From contig VWND01000013.1 in assembly GCA_009599575.1 (NCBI GenBank), forward strand, positions 496,001-560,000: a stretch of 64,000 nt of DNA, written 5' to 3'. Position numbers and translations under genes: made by a program. This stretch comes from Blumeriella jaapii. Taxonomy: Eukaryota > Ascomycota > Leotiomycetes > Helotiales > Drepanopezizaceae. The notes beneath the pieces are model-generated. The model had not been told where the DNA came from and did not search any database. It worked only from the letters and a program-made list of their open reading frames with translations. Of this stretch, positions 21,327 to 32,460 are shown piece by piece. Every line of letters starts with the position of its first letter. The first letter of the stretch is position 1.

Positions 21327-23713
21327 TCATTTCTTCGCGCCACGTACTTTCTTCGACGCACTCGCCTTCTTTCCAATTGAAGAGCTTCCACCACTCGCAA
21401 CCATGGTCAGGCTAGACTTTCTCGAAGCAGAGAGTGAGGTCTTGCGGCTGCCGTAGGTCTTCAGCGAGCTGGCCTTCATCGTCTTCTTGATGACCCGCTT
21501 GTTGCCGACCGCATTTCGCGCATTTTGCACCTGAGTGGAAACACGTTTTTTGACAGCTTTGGCCGCCCCCTTGGCCAGCTTCGTGCTGGTACTGGACAAA
21601 GATCGCTTGACTCCCGCTGCGGACTTGATCTTCCGCTTCTTCGGGCTGCGAGCATCATCATCATCTGAGTCGTCGCCACCGACCAGCTCCTTGAACTTTC
21701 TCTTCACAGCCTTGACACCAGCCTTGATGGTTTCACTGAGTGGCTTCAAATCCTTGGGGTTGGGTTTGGGCTTTGGTCCTAGCACCCCACGGCAGTTGTC
21801 ACTACCACAACGGCATTCCTGGACATTCTTGGCAGAAAAGGGATCAAAGTTGTAGTCGTACGTCAACTCGTCCCCGGTCATGATTGGGTTCTCTCCGGCA
21901 AAGAGGGCCATTCGGGGTTTGCCACCGACAATCCACTTGACCATCTTGCAGTTGGGCTTGCAAGAATGGTTGACGAATCGGGCGATACTACCTTTGGTAG
22001 CATCTATGATCATGTTCTGATCAAAGGACATCAGGTAGTAGCACTGTAAAATGTCAGCTGCTTAGTACTGCTACAGAGAGGGAACACCGTACTTCGTTGT
22101 TCTTGTAGTCTTCGTTCATGCGGCGATCACACTCGTCTTCGGTGATGATCTCGCCCGTGTACTCGACAATAATCTGGTTGGCCTTGAAACAACGATTGCT
22201 ACGAACCCCGTAACCGCGATCAGCAGTCTTGATGACCTCAACACCGATTCTGTATTTCCCGCCAGCTCGGCGTCGCTCCTGTAGATCAGCGAACGCACGA
22301 TTCGTGCATCGATCACGGCCAGAGGCGCAGTTGGTGTCATCACACTCGTAGAGCATGATTCTGTTCTGACAATCCTCATCACAGCCGTCTTCTGGTGTAC
22401 AGACACACTTGGAGGAGAAGCTGTCAAAAAGATTGGATTTTGTCCACATGGCCTTGGCTTCACCAACGAAGCGGTCTGGAAAGATTGTTAGCAGGTTCTA
22501 GACCTCCACCCGGGTGTGACCTACTGCTCGACGTCTTTCTCCACTCGTCCGGTTTGGGCTGTCCCGGTGGAAGTGGCGAGCATACATCAAAGGGTAACTT
22601 GAAGTCGCGGCCGAATTGCAACAGTCGCTGGCCATGCCACATGGGCAACGGCATGAAACTATTGGGGCGGAATGGCGCAACGGTCTTCATGTCCTCTTGT
22701 AGCTTCACCGACGAGCCTTTGAACCAGTCAAATGTGCTGATGTCCGCCTCTTGTCCCGCGTACAGGCCTTTAGACAAATACACTTTCTGCTTCTTGCCAG
22801 AAGGCTTCGGCTCCTCCTCCACTGGCGGAGAGACTTCCCTGGCCTTCGCAGCTGCCTCCTCCTTCGCCTCCTCTTTCTCCCTCTTCTTCTTTTCTCGGGC
22901 GGTTTCGGGCTTGACCAGTTTGCCATTGCTCCACACTTCGTGAATGACGGGATCAGTATCAATCTTTGCGTACTCCTTGGTATCTGCCAGGTTGCGGAGT
23001 TCTCGCTTTGCCCTCACTGACGCCACGGTACCCTCCACAGCCCGCCGACCTCGTTTTCCCAGAACGCTGACACTCTTCGTGAAGCTGCCCAGCACCTCTC
23101 CTGCCGTAGACCGCGTGGATTTTCTTCGCTCGAGGTCCAGCTGCTTCTTGGTGCTTGAGCTCCCAGAGAGACTCGTTTGGCTCTTGCGTTTAGGCAGGGA
23201 CGGTGCCGGCCACTGCAAGTCGAGTGCATCAAGAGCCTTGTTCGCCGACCTGTTCGCATCTTTGCCGATTGATGCGCTGGACTCCCCCGCCAAAGCCGAG
23301 TCCCCAAGCAGTGTATCCCCAGAGATTGTTCGTCGACGCGCTAGTTCCTCGATCACTTTCGGGTCCTTGCTGAACTTCTTGGGCGCGTGGATCGCGGTGC
23401 CGGTAAGAACCTTGACGTTGTACGTAGCCACGCTGGTGCGCTGACGGCTGCTGCGGCTGCGGCCAGATGATGTTGGGGTGGGTAGAGACATGGACGCGAT
23501 ACTATCAAGCTTCAAAGAAGCTGACGACACGCTCGCACTGTCGCCGATGCTGGTGGGAGGGGTCGAGGAAGAGGAGAGCGCGTTTGACGCAGAATCATCG
23601 ACGGTAAGAATGCTGGGAACGGAGTCCGCGGGAGAAGCTCGTGCCATAGCCATTGCGGACGAAGCGCGTGGAGGCGTCGTCGAATCCATGCCGGCCATGG
23701 GAGTCGCAGACAT
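21327..23713 (-). CDS. ASH1-like SET-domain histone methyltransferase (H3K36 type)
   Basis: Three exons: 22525-23713, 22093-22475 and 21327-22043, giving 762 residues. Introns of 49 nt each have GTAGGT and GTACGG donors. The first 390 residues are Ser/Thr-rich and basic, ending in an acidic/Lys coiled-coil-like segment. An AWS domain follows (SSKCVCTPEDGC, DEDCQNR, ECDDTNCASG). The SET domain has VEYTGEIITEDECDRR, the catalytic RFVNHSCKPNC and GDELTYDYNFDPF, and post-SET cysteines CRCGSDNCRG. The C-terminal 170 residues are Lys/Ser-rich and histone-tail-like. AWS-SET-postSET without a WW or SRI domain points to ASH1 (H3K36 methylation of silent chromatin in Neurospora) over SET2. Substrate is inferred. 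Two TACAGTA copies lie about 127 bp upstream. Confidence 0.87.
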
Positions 23714-25897
23714 GGTGGGTTGCGACGTCGTCGCGTTTTGTTTTTCTTTTCGATCTTGTGTTCTGGGGGACGCGAAGTCTCGAAGTGAAGGTGAGCTCGG
23801 CGGGAATTGAATGATTGGCCGATAGGGGATACCTCCGAGGTACAGTACAGTACTGGAACGCTGAAGCGATAGAAGCGTGCTCTACCACTCTGCGTGTTTC
23901 GAACACGGCTCCGCGCACTTCTCACAAAGAAAAGGTGTGCAGAATCCGTATTTCCAGAGTCTCGAGGTGGTTTTGGTGTTGTCTGAGTTGTGTGAGTTGT
24001 CTGCGGGGAGAGGGATAAGAAGGAGCGAAAGCCGTGTGATGTTTTAGCGTAAATGGAAGGCTGGTCACCTCCCTGGCGAATAGAACAACGGCAATTTCAC
24101 AGGTTGCATGCCTGGACGAAGCAGGCAGGCTTCTTTGTTCAAGGTCCTCCTGAGCTGATGTACTTGTCCTTGACGATGGACCTCTCCGGCTCCAGACTTT
24201 CTTCTGCTACAGGAAGAGAGAGTTGAGAGGAGGCCGAAGTCCAGAGTTCTCTTATCAACAGGTTTCATTCTTGGACCTTCTCCTCAGTGCAATTCCACGC
24301 AGATGCTGGCTTTGCAGCGGCAAGTACACAGTCACGAAGCAATGCCAGCCAGGCTTGATCCGCTAGATCGTAAGCGGTGTCTCTGGCCAGAGATGTGTTG
24401 AGGGGTGTGTGAAGCAATCACAAACAGAGCCTCCCCAATTCTTCATGTTACAGTACATTGGTCTCCTCTTGAGACGCATGGCATGAATAGTGTGTTCTTC
24501 TTGGGGATAGACTAGACTCTTTATGAGGCATCCGCTGTTCGGTTGAGAATTCTCAATCGGCTGTGGCGGCCGCATCTCAGCTCATCACAACAACAACTCC
24601 CACTTGGCTTCATCCATCGCTGGCTACAACATTCCACAACCCCCATCGAACGCGTAGCGAGGCATGGACGGCACCAGCTACATCGTGCCATCATCCGACC
24701 GGTAATGTGCCTGTGTTCTGGCCAGCGGTGGGGAAGTAATCTTTCGATTGGGCCCTCTCCAACACCGGCCACAACACTTGAATGTTACTTTCGTATTGGT
24801 GGCAAAATTTAGAATTTGGTCTTGGAATGATGATTTGAGCGCTCAAAAGTTTCTACTCCGGCAACTCTGGCTTTGTATTCTTGACCATGCGCGCCACGCT
24901 TGACTTTCAGGATTCCGAACCCTGCCGCGTTTTACGTTGTCGGAAGCTTCTGCTATCTAACCTGGCGACTCGGAGATTCACTTTCTGACCGCAGCTCCGT
25001 TTCTCATCCATTCATCTACATTCGAGGTCAGGTCTGCAGCGGTGGTGGATATGTTTCAACTTGCGTTTGTGCTCGCGGCTTATCGGGCATTTCTCATCCT
25101 CGGATACTGCGACCTGTCAGCTTCGCCATCAACAGTCCGAGGCCGGTCGGTCTCCATTGAAGATCAATCCGACTGATCATTTTGCAAGTCGTCTTCAGGG
25201 AATTTCTACCCACGGCCCACGCTGGGCAAACCACGGCGTTGAGAGGAAAATATCTTATAGTATCTCCCGAGCACGGCACGCCCTCCTCTCGGCGGGCACA
25301 GGTCTCTGCGCGTGTCCCAATGCCGCATGTCAATTTAAGTAAATTCAGTATCTTACATCATAAAGTTTGGTTGTCGAGTGGATCGCTCGTCTTGGACGTT
25401 CAATATCTGGGATTCCGGGCTAGCGACGTCGTTGATACACGAGGTCACTTCAACATTGCGGATTCGCACGAGGCGAGGGTATTGCGGCACTCAGAAGGCA
25501 TGATCCGTATATGATCTGGAAGTTTGATTGAAGGACCAGATGATTCTAAAAGCTTCCCACGACTTGTTTTGGCGGACGATCAAACTGGGTGTGCTTAGCC
25601 CTCGGAGAACAGGAAATTTTGTAGATTATCTGGATCTCGGTACTCATAGTTCTCTCCGCGGTACCTGTGACCACTCTGAAGGTTTCCCACAAATGAGACT
25701 ATAGAGATTTCATGATAGCCGGGGTGGTGATCGGTAAATGTATCACGTTGGGTGTCGAGCGCAGCGTCGAATAAGCACAAGAGGAAGCATGACACTCTCG
25801 TAAAATAAACCACTTGACCCTATTGTCACGTACATGAACTGCAAGTCATTACAGTAGATCTCTGTGGTAGCTACTGAATCTTTCATTGAACGATTGT

Positions 25898-25935
<38 letters not shown>

Positions 25936-26734
25936 TTCCCGAGATCCGCAATACTGGTCTCTCGGTTTCGGATAACAGTTCAAATTCCGCAATTGTCAGC
26001 GGGGAGGAGATGTAAAGACAGATTGCTCTATTCACTACCCCTTGCGAGGCTTGTACTTCAACTTGTCGACTTGTTGATCAATATTTTCGCAGCAAATCGA
26101 GCCATCACTTGCATAACTCTTGGCTGTGTAGCACTTTCTTATAGATTACAGCCACGATGCTAATAAGGTGCATTGCTCACGACCGCTACAAATGTCCTCA
26201 GTCAAATATTTGATACGACAGACAGTTCCGCTCTCCCAGAACAAAAATCGCAAATTCAGATGTCACGATGGAGCAGAGAGTGTAATCATCACCTATCAAG
26301 CGCCCCGGCTGCCTTCACACAACCCAGGGTTCAGCCCCAAAGACAAAGGTAAGTGTTGAATGACGTATATGATGGCAGATGAAGTCATCGATCGAGAGAA
26401 TGGAGGTAGGCGTCGTATACCAATAGCCGCCTGGGACATACAATTCCTGTCTTATTCTGAGCATTAACGACGCAGAAATGACAATAAGTCGGCAAAACAA
26501 AGCCACAGCAGGCTTACATGATCTTGAAGCTTTGGCTTTCCGCTCACCACCACAGCTCGAACCTTCAAAATTGAGAATTCGAAATTCTCGGTGCAGCAGG
26601 CATGACAAGCTCGAGCGAGGGTGTTGAAATCCACTAGTACCATCATCTGAAAATACCATTTCACAACCACAAATTCCGGTCGCACTAGAACACGCATTTC
26701 GCATGGTCCCACCGGCAAAAAATTTCAAAAAATT
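23714..26734. other. 3-kb gene-poor interval
   Basis: Contains no gene I can support. It is more AT-rich than the flanking coding DNA, its frames are short and overlapping, and no transposase or reverse-transcriptase remnants were recognised. It holds TACAGTA copies near 23840 (two), 24451 and 25850, and a 37-nt C homopolymer at 25899-25935. Without a repeat search it cannot be told whether this is relic sequence or unannotated non-coding RNA. Confidence 0.5.
25899..25935. repeat. poly-C homopolymer (37 nt)
   Basis: An uninterrupted C run on the plus strand; the complementary poly-G could form a quadruplex. Its true length is uncertain because such runs are poorly sequenced. Confidence 0.9.
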
Positions 26735-26834
26735 TGAACAGAGTGGGACTCGAACCCACGCCACTTTCGTGACCAGGAAATTGTTGTTAAGTGTAACCTT
26801 AACCTGGCGCCATAACCAGCTCGGCCATCTGTCC
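26735..26834 (-). tRNA. tRNA-Leu(AAG) with an 18-nt intron
   Basis: Minus strand, complete cloverleaf. The acceptor stem GGACAGA pairs with TCTGTTC (one G-T) and is followed by discriminator A. The D stem is GCC/GGC, and the anticodon stem CCAGG/CCTGG. The T arm is GTGGG-TTCGAGT-CCCAC. A long variable arm (CAC-GAAA-GTG) marks a class II tRNA. The anticodon AAG (forward 26798-26800) follows T33. An 18-nt intron (forward 26779-26796) sits after position 37 and contains CTTAA, which can pair with the anticodon loop as is usual for tRNA introns. The B box GGTTCGAGTCC is perfect. The tRNA decodes CUU and, after inosine formation, CUC/CUA. Confidence 0.93.
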
Positions 26835-27928
26835 ATTAATCCCAATCAGGGATGTAGTTGATGGAAGATGGGTTGGTCATAACTTATACAATTAATTAAA
26901 AAATGATCCGCGAGAGAAGTGTGTGCTTGTGGACCGAGGAACCCCCACGCCCACGAATCAGTGGGGTAGTGAAGCGAAGTCATGTGACCACATCAGCGCA
27001 TCGCCAAACGCAGGATATCATATGTTTTACCGAGCACCTACCTATAGGTAAGGTAGCTACCAAACGAACGATATAAGAACGCTTCACCCCCCTGATATGC
27101 TCGTCGGTCCATAACATGAGAACAGGTCTATTATTGCCTCGTGGTCGTCCTACATCGACTCTGGCGAAGGCAATGAACACAGACATGTGGAAGAGTGTCC
27201 TTGGATCTAGACCCCGGGCGACCAAGGTTACAGAAACTAGTTTCTTCTACAACTGGCTCAATCGAGCTTGGATAGGAGGGTTCCTCATGGCTTGTCAAGA
27301 GAAGAAAGCTACTCGATCGAAAGCTGTTCAGAAGATCGGTTCGAACAGGCAAGAGGTCTACATAACTTCAACGAGACTCTTTTCCCTCATTGAAAATTGC
27401 TCCAAATCCTCTCAAACTCTTTCTGGATACTCCGTCTCGGTCACTGGGACGGGCACAGAACAGAAAGCGGGTGGCGAGACAGAAGGAAAGAGAAGAAGTA
27501 GAGTGATCTCAACAGCAAAACCTTGTCAATTACAGTACACAGCACACAGCACTCAGCACGGGTATCTCCATGTCACGACCATCTCTCCAGTCCACACACT
27601 GCGTGCCCACCCCCTCTCCTCTTCCACTCCACCGTGTACTCTCGGTCTACGATACAAAGAGAGCCAGGTCGCTCACGCGCCCCCAGGACGTCATAAACAC
27701 ACATGAACCCAAAAACCCGAATAACAACATGCGAAGCTCCCTCCTTCCCCCAAAAATTACAATAATCTCAAGAACCAAAGCAATATTACCATAAAGTATT
27801 CAAGTACGTTCCCGCGACGTCAACCCCCAATTCTCACTCCCCAAGAGACCGAGACAGAAGAAAGATAACTCTCGTAATATATACAGCACACCCAAGATTA
27901 CACACAAATACCGCGGAAAAGGCTGTCT
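26835..27928. other. intergenic region downstream of ERF2
   Basis: No supported gene. A plus-strand frame of 196 codons (27116-27706) starts with an ATG but has no recognisable domain and overlaps open frames on the other strand, so it is treated as chance. A TACAGTA copy lies near 27531. AC-rich sequence from 27535 to 27860 is probably the ERF2 3' region. Confidence 0.45.
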
Positions 27929-29884
27929 CTATGCATTGGCACCCCTCAATGCTGGCGGGCCTTGAAAGCCTATTGTCGGGGTCACGTTCTGCATCTCCAT
28001 CGCTACACCCTTACCCTGTACCTCGTCCTTCAATGGGGCCGTTCGCTTCCCCCTCCTCTCGCCGAATCGCTGGTCACCCTGTTCGTACTGCTGTTTGAAT
28101 CGGAGATACGTCGGAGGTCGAGGCCGGCACAGCACGACCAACCAATTCTTGATGACGTTGCCTTGGGTGAAAGGCCTATGTCGATCCTTCTTCAAAAACT
28201 TGTGAGAGTTCAAATACTCTCTCGTGGTCTCGCCACGGCCGATCAGGAAGAGATGGTACAGCGTCAATGCTAGCAGGTAAGGTGTGCCAAGTATGGCGTA
28301 GATGACCATTGCGAAGGGGACTTTGAAATGGTGTATCGCAGCGCTGAATGAGATGTCTTCGCGATCCGCGTAGACCAGAAGCTGGGCGAGACTTGCAGCG
28401 AGAAGGTAGAGGCCGACCAAGGTGCCGGAAAAGACGAATGTAAAGAAGTACCTGTAATTGCGTCGACCTACGCAATTGTTGATCCAGACACAGTGATGAT
28501 CTTGAGTTTCGATGCAGTTGTCGCAGATTCGGCAGTGATGGCCGCGAGCTGGGCGCCAGATATTGCACGTCTTGCAGTACTTGGTTGGCACTTCCATCGC
28601 AGCCGTAGCCGACTGGGAGGATTTGATCATCGTCCAATCGTTCGTCGGAGGAGCTAGGCGAAGGGGATCTTCGTTCTCTTCCGGGGGTGGCATTGGGTGA
28701 AGGTTCCGGGGAAGGATCTGAGAATGTTAGCATAGCCTGTTTCATGCGGAGTTCCTTCTTACCCCAGGATCCGAGAGCGAGGCATGAACGAACGAAGAGA
28801 GAGCGAGGTAGTAAATGTAAGCAAAGAAAAGAGGTATCGCTGGTGAGATGTGGTGCCACAACCAGGGAGCAGAAAAGATGAAGAAGAGAACGCCAGGGAT
28901 GATGAGCAGAAGGCCCGTGGCTATGTTGAGGGGTCGATGTCGAGTGTTCTGTAACCTTCCTCCCCAGAAGAAGATGGTGTTCCCAGTGAAATACTCGTAA
29001 TTGCTCCCAAGTTTCGCATCCGTTGGAAGTTCTTTCGCCGCATTGGGTGCCAAACCAGGTGAAGACGCAGTTGAAGATAGCTTTTCCCTCCCCTGCATAC
29101 TTCGACTCGGACTTCCTGACAGTATTTCGTTTCGGGAACCCAGCAGGAAGCTGGAGCGAAATGATCGGGGGGACTTCGCGGGAGCTGGAGCTGCAGACCC
29201 GATCCCATTCTTATAGCTTTTGTCGAGGTTTAGAGAGAGGCCTTTTTTGTTGGCTGGATCCCGTTGCAATGGCCGTACGCTATCCGCCACACTTTCCGCA
29301 TTGTGACGCGGCACTGGGCTCGTGTTGGCAACCCTTTCCATAAACTCCTGCTCCGTCATCTCTGTCCCTCTCGACGGGAGCCGCCCATCTTGATCATCAT
29401 GCCGGGCCGTCTGATTCGAAATCACACTGTCCCGAACGTCCCCGCCGAAAGATTGGCCCTCAGCCAGGCTGGGTTGTGTTGGTCGCGTCCCGCCTCGTTG
29501 CGCCTGCAGCCGCTGCGAGCTCATAGGATGGAAGAAGGCATGCGAGGTAAGTGATGGCACATGAGAGCCGCTTTGTGGTCTCGGCCCGGTGGCCGTTGAG
29601 CTTCTTTGGCTGTTGGAGACGTAGCCCCTTCGCGCCGACGGAGGCCGCACGCCTCGCCGTGACGAGACTCGACTGGGGCCGGTGGAAGGCGACGGTGTCT
29701 GCACACTGCGTCGTTTCCCTGGTCTTGGGGCTGTCGCGAGCCTCGCTGGCTCTGCTGCGGGTTGACCTCGTCCATCCTCCGAGGCAATGTCCGTCATGCG
29801 TGAGGAGAGGATGCTTGATCTATCGCCCACGCTCATGTCGTCGATCCGCGGTGGGTTGGACGTGGTGTTCTCGCGAGACGCCAT
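27929..29884 (-). CDS. ERF2: DHHC palmitoyltransferase ERF2
   Basis: Two exons, 28763-29884 and 27929-28717, joined by a 45-nt GTAAGA...CAG intron, giving 636 residues from the ATG at 29884. The first 265 residues are disordered, Ser/Arg/Pro-rich. Two membrane spans follow (GLLLIIPGVLFFIFSA; FFAYIYYLALSSFV), then DPG and the Cys-rich domain KYCKTCNIWRPARGHHCRIC with the catalytic DHHCVW and NCVGRRNYRYF. Two further spans come after it, then the TTRE motif in GRGETTREYL and a basic tail. In yeast Erf2 works with Erf4 at the ER to palmitoylate Ras. The long N-terminal extension is usual in filamentous fungi. It shares the divergent promoter region at 29.9-30.7 kb with the next gene. Confidence 0.93.
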
Positions 29885-30672
29885 GTCTACGGCTGAAGCG
29901 GACGAGGACCTCCCTTCGCAAACTGGAGATCTCACCACATGCCTCGACCCTCAGACGTCCCGATGCGCAAAGGACAGTGGGCTGTGGGCTGAACTCTGAT
30001 TCGTGTTCAAGGCTAGCGCATTGAAGCGGAGAAGGGAGAGAAGGGCCCGCGAGGGAGGAATTGCGGCTCGATCACGGAAGTCCACGGAGTGATGAGGGCG
30101 GCGAGTGGGATGACTATCACCAGCTCGTGAGGAGGGTGTTTGTTGGGTTATCGTTTGTTTGCTCTTCTCCACAGTCAGCAAGTCCTGTATGTACTGCACA
30201 GTGCCTCCAGTACCGACTCGTCTCGGCCACAGGGGGATGGACCCTGCGCTGGGCTGCCATGGATCGTGGGTAATGAGAGGTCCGGTCCTGTGCACGCGGA
30301 CGAGGTCAGTTCCACCAGGTACGGACGGTATGGTATGTAGGTAAGTACTTGGGCAGGAGAATGGAAGCCTACATTCAACTCGGGCGATTGGAACAAGACA
30401 CGAAGATGGGTACACAGGAGTGTAACGACGAGGAAGAACATACAGTACTGTAGAAGTAATGCTCAGGTGTAGGTAGGCCAAGGCGTGGGCCAGGACTGGC
30501 TAGCGGCCGCAACCGTCTGGCATCCTGGCATCCTGAACGTTCGCTTCCGAACGCTTTGCCTGCATCTCGAACCTCCTCCCACGATCCTCCTACTGTACAG
30601 TACCGTACCCTCCTCCAGCAACAAACACAACAATCACAACAATCACAACAATCACAATAACCCAACCACATC
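29885..30672. promoter_or_regulatory. divergent promoter region with two palindromic TACAGTA elements
   Basis: About 790 bp between ERF2 (minus) and the small membrane-protein gene (plus). It contains both palindrome forms: TACAGTACTGTA at 30441-30452 and TACTGTACAGTA at 30591-30602, the latter 70 bp upstream of the plus-strand ATG. A CAACAATCA-type tandem repeat (about 30625-30660) lies in the leader. Regulatory meaning is inferred from position only. Confidence 0.5.
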
Positions 30673-31521
30673 ATGAGGCCAACATTGATGCGAGCCGCCG
30701 CGCAAGCTGCGAAAGGTGCCGAAGACCATGTCCTCAAAAAAGGAGCCAAGAGAGACCCCGAGCTTTTTGTATGCGACCCGCACCACAACCACACCCACAC
30801 CACAGCTGCTGACCGGCCCTGACCAGGTCCTTCTCGGCGTCATGACGGGCGCCTTCGGCCTCGCTGGATTCTATTTCGGTAGCCATCGCACTGCTTCCAG
30901 CGCTGTTTAGGACTCCATTGACTGTTGCGCAGGCCGGAAGCCAACATCTGCCACCTCGGAAGCGAAGGTGAACGTGGCGGCGGGAAGTATGCCATGGCAG
31001 GGAGACGCTACCGAGGGAGACAAGGCGAGGGGTGACTTCAAGTACCAATACCATCCCGGAGGAGACCCGCGGAACCCCCCCAAGAACGCCCCGAGTGCGC
31101 TGCACAGCGTCGTCGTTCCAAACGTCAACTTGCCCAAGGTACGGATGTCCGCCGATGATCTAGTCTTCGGCTCCATGGAGGGAGAAGCCGTAGCCGGGGA
31201 TGTGCTGGGAGACGAGCGAGAATCTGGCTGTGAGGGTCCATGAAGGGCCGTACGCACAACGTCCCCGGGCAGAGACGATGATGTCCCCGGGGAAGATGGC
31301 AGCAGCGAACAAGTCTCGAGTGAGAGCGAAGAGGTCTCGAGTGAGATCCAACGGGAAGGGATGGTAGCGATCCGGCCAGATTCTTCGGAGGACCGGGTAC
31401 ACGACCAAGGGGAAATCGGAGAGAGATTGCTTCCGTTTGGTCATCAGAAACATCAGCGCTAACTCGACGTGCCCAGGAACTACACGAGAAGTACAACAAA
31501 TGGGGCAAGGATGGATTCTAG
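30673..31521 (+). CDS. small conserved-looking one-TM protein, probably mitochondrial
   Basis: Four exons: 30673-30768, 30827-30878, 30933-31138 and 31477-31521, giving 132 residues. The first two introns are 58 and 54 nt; the third is 338 nt, unusually long here. The basic amphipathic start (MRPTLMRAAAQAAKGAED) resembles a mitochondrial presequence. One membrane span (LLGVMTGAFGLAGFYFG) follows. A soluble part contains SMPWQGD, KYQYHPGGDPRNPP and a conserved-looking tail LHEKYNKWGKDGF. Exon joins restore one frame throughout and each junction falls inside plausible sequence. I do not recognise the family; a small inner-membrane accessory subunit is a guess from topology. Confidence 0.72.
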
Positions 31522-32460
31522 GGCAAAGTTCCGTCGGGTCGACAGAATGGTTCGTCGTGGGGTGCTGGCTGTATCGTAGATAGGAACACAACGATTGCTT
31601 TCACAAGATCCTTCCATCGCCACAACACATGACATGTCACTTGCAACCGCGAAGCAGCCGATCGCAGTACATGCTGCGGCAACGAGCATTTTCCCATGGC
31701 ACTGTGGATATCGAACTCTGGATGCTCACGTCACTGCCCGCTGTAGCTGGACGCAGACTCCAACGTGTCCCCCGAGGCCAGGACCAAATCGCGGCTCACG
31801 ACGTCTTTAGTAGCGATGAACTGTCTGTAGCAAGCAGCCTGTGCAAGCAACTGTGCAAAGAGATTTCCTGCATGTGCTATATCGAGATGCCATCGCATTT
31901 GCAGCTGTCAGCCTTGTCACTGAGCCGCCGTCCGGGGTCAAGCTTGGAGGTGGATTTCACAGAAAACTCTCTTTGACTTTAGATAGCGAAGACGTTATCG
32001 AATCAAGCATCCCTTCTGATCCGTGGATTTACAACACCGAGTAATGGAGAAATGATGTCGACGCGTGCTTGAATTCTACTCTTGCATTTCGGCTCGCCTT
32101 CCCTTTGCTGGAGCTGCAGCTAGACCCCGTCAATTTTTTCAGCCGACATCTGGCTTGATGCGCGAAAAGGGATACACGCGCTCGACACTGCTCCCTTTCT
32201 TTCTCAGTGGACTCCCTCGAGCCCAACCATCAGTCCTTGGTCCATCTTCGCCTTCGATTCTGCACTTTTAATCACGGTCTCGGCATCCTTCTTTACTTTC
32301 ACTTCGGAGATTTGGGGTTGATCGAAACGCTTCGGGTTCGAGTTGGGCTCTACCCCTACGTTCAGTACACTCCCCCCATCTGCTCTCAGGAGGGAGAAGA
32401 ATACGAGCCTCCAGCCTTTCACTCCTCGTGCTACACACGCCCTCCAACACATCTGCCGAC
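31522..32460. other. intergenic region and PMT1 leader
   Basis: About 940 bp without a supported gene. Short frames on both strands overlap and lack protein character. The final 250 bp is probably the PMT1 promoter and 5' leader. Confidence 0.5.

Noticed and set aside
27116..27706. 196-codon plus-strand ORF with an ATG
   Set aside because: No domain, atypical composition with long Ser/Thr/His runs, overlapping open frames on the other strand, and no sensible neighbours or splice structure.
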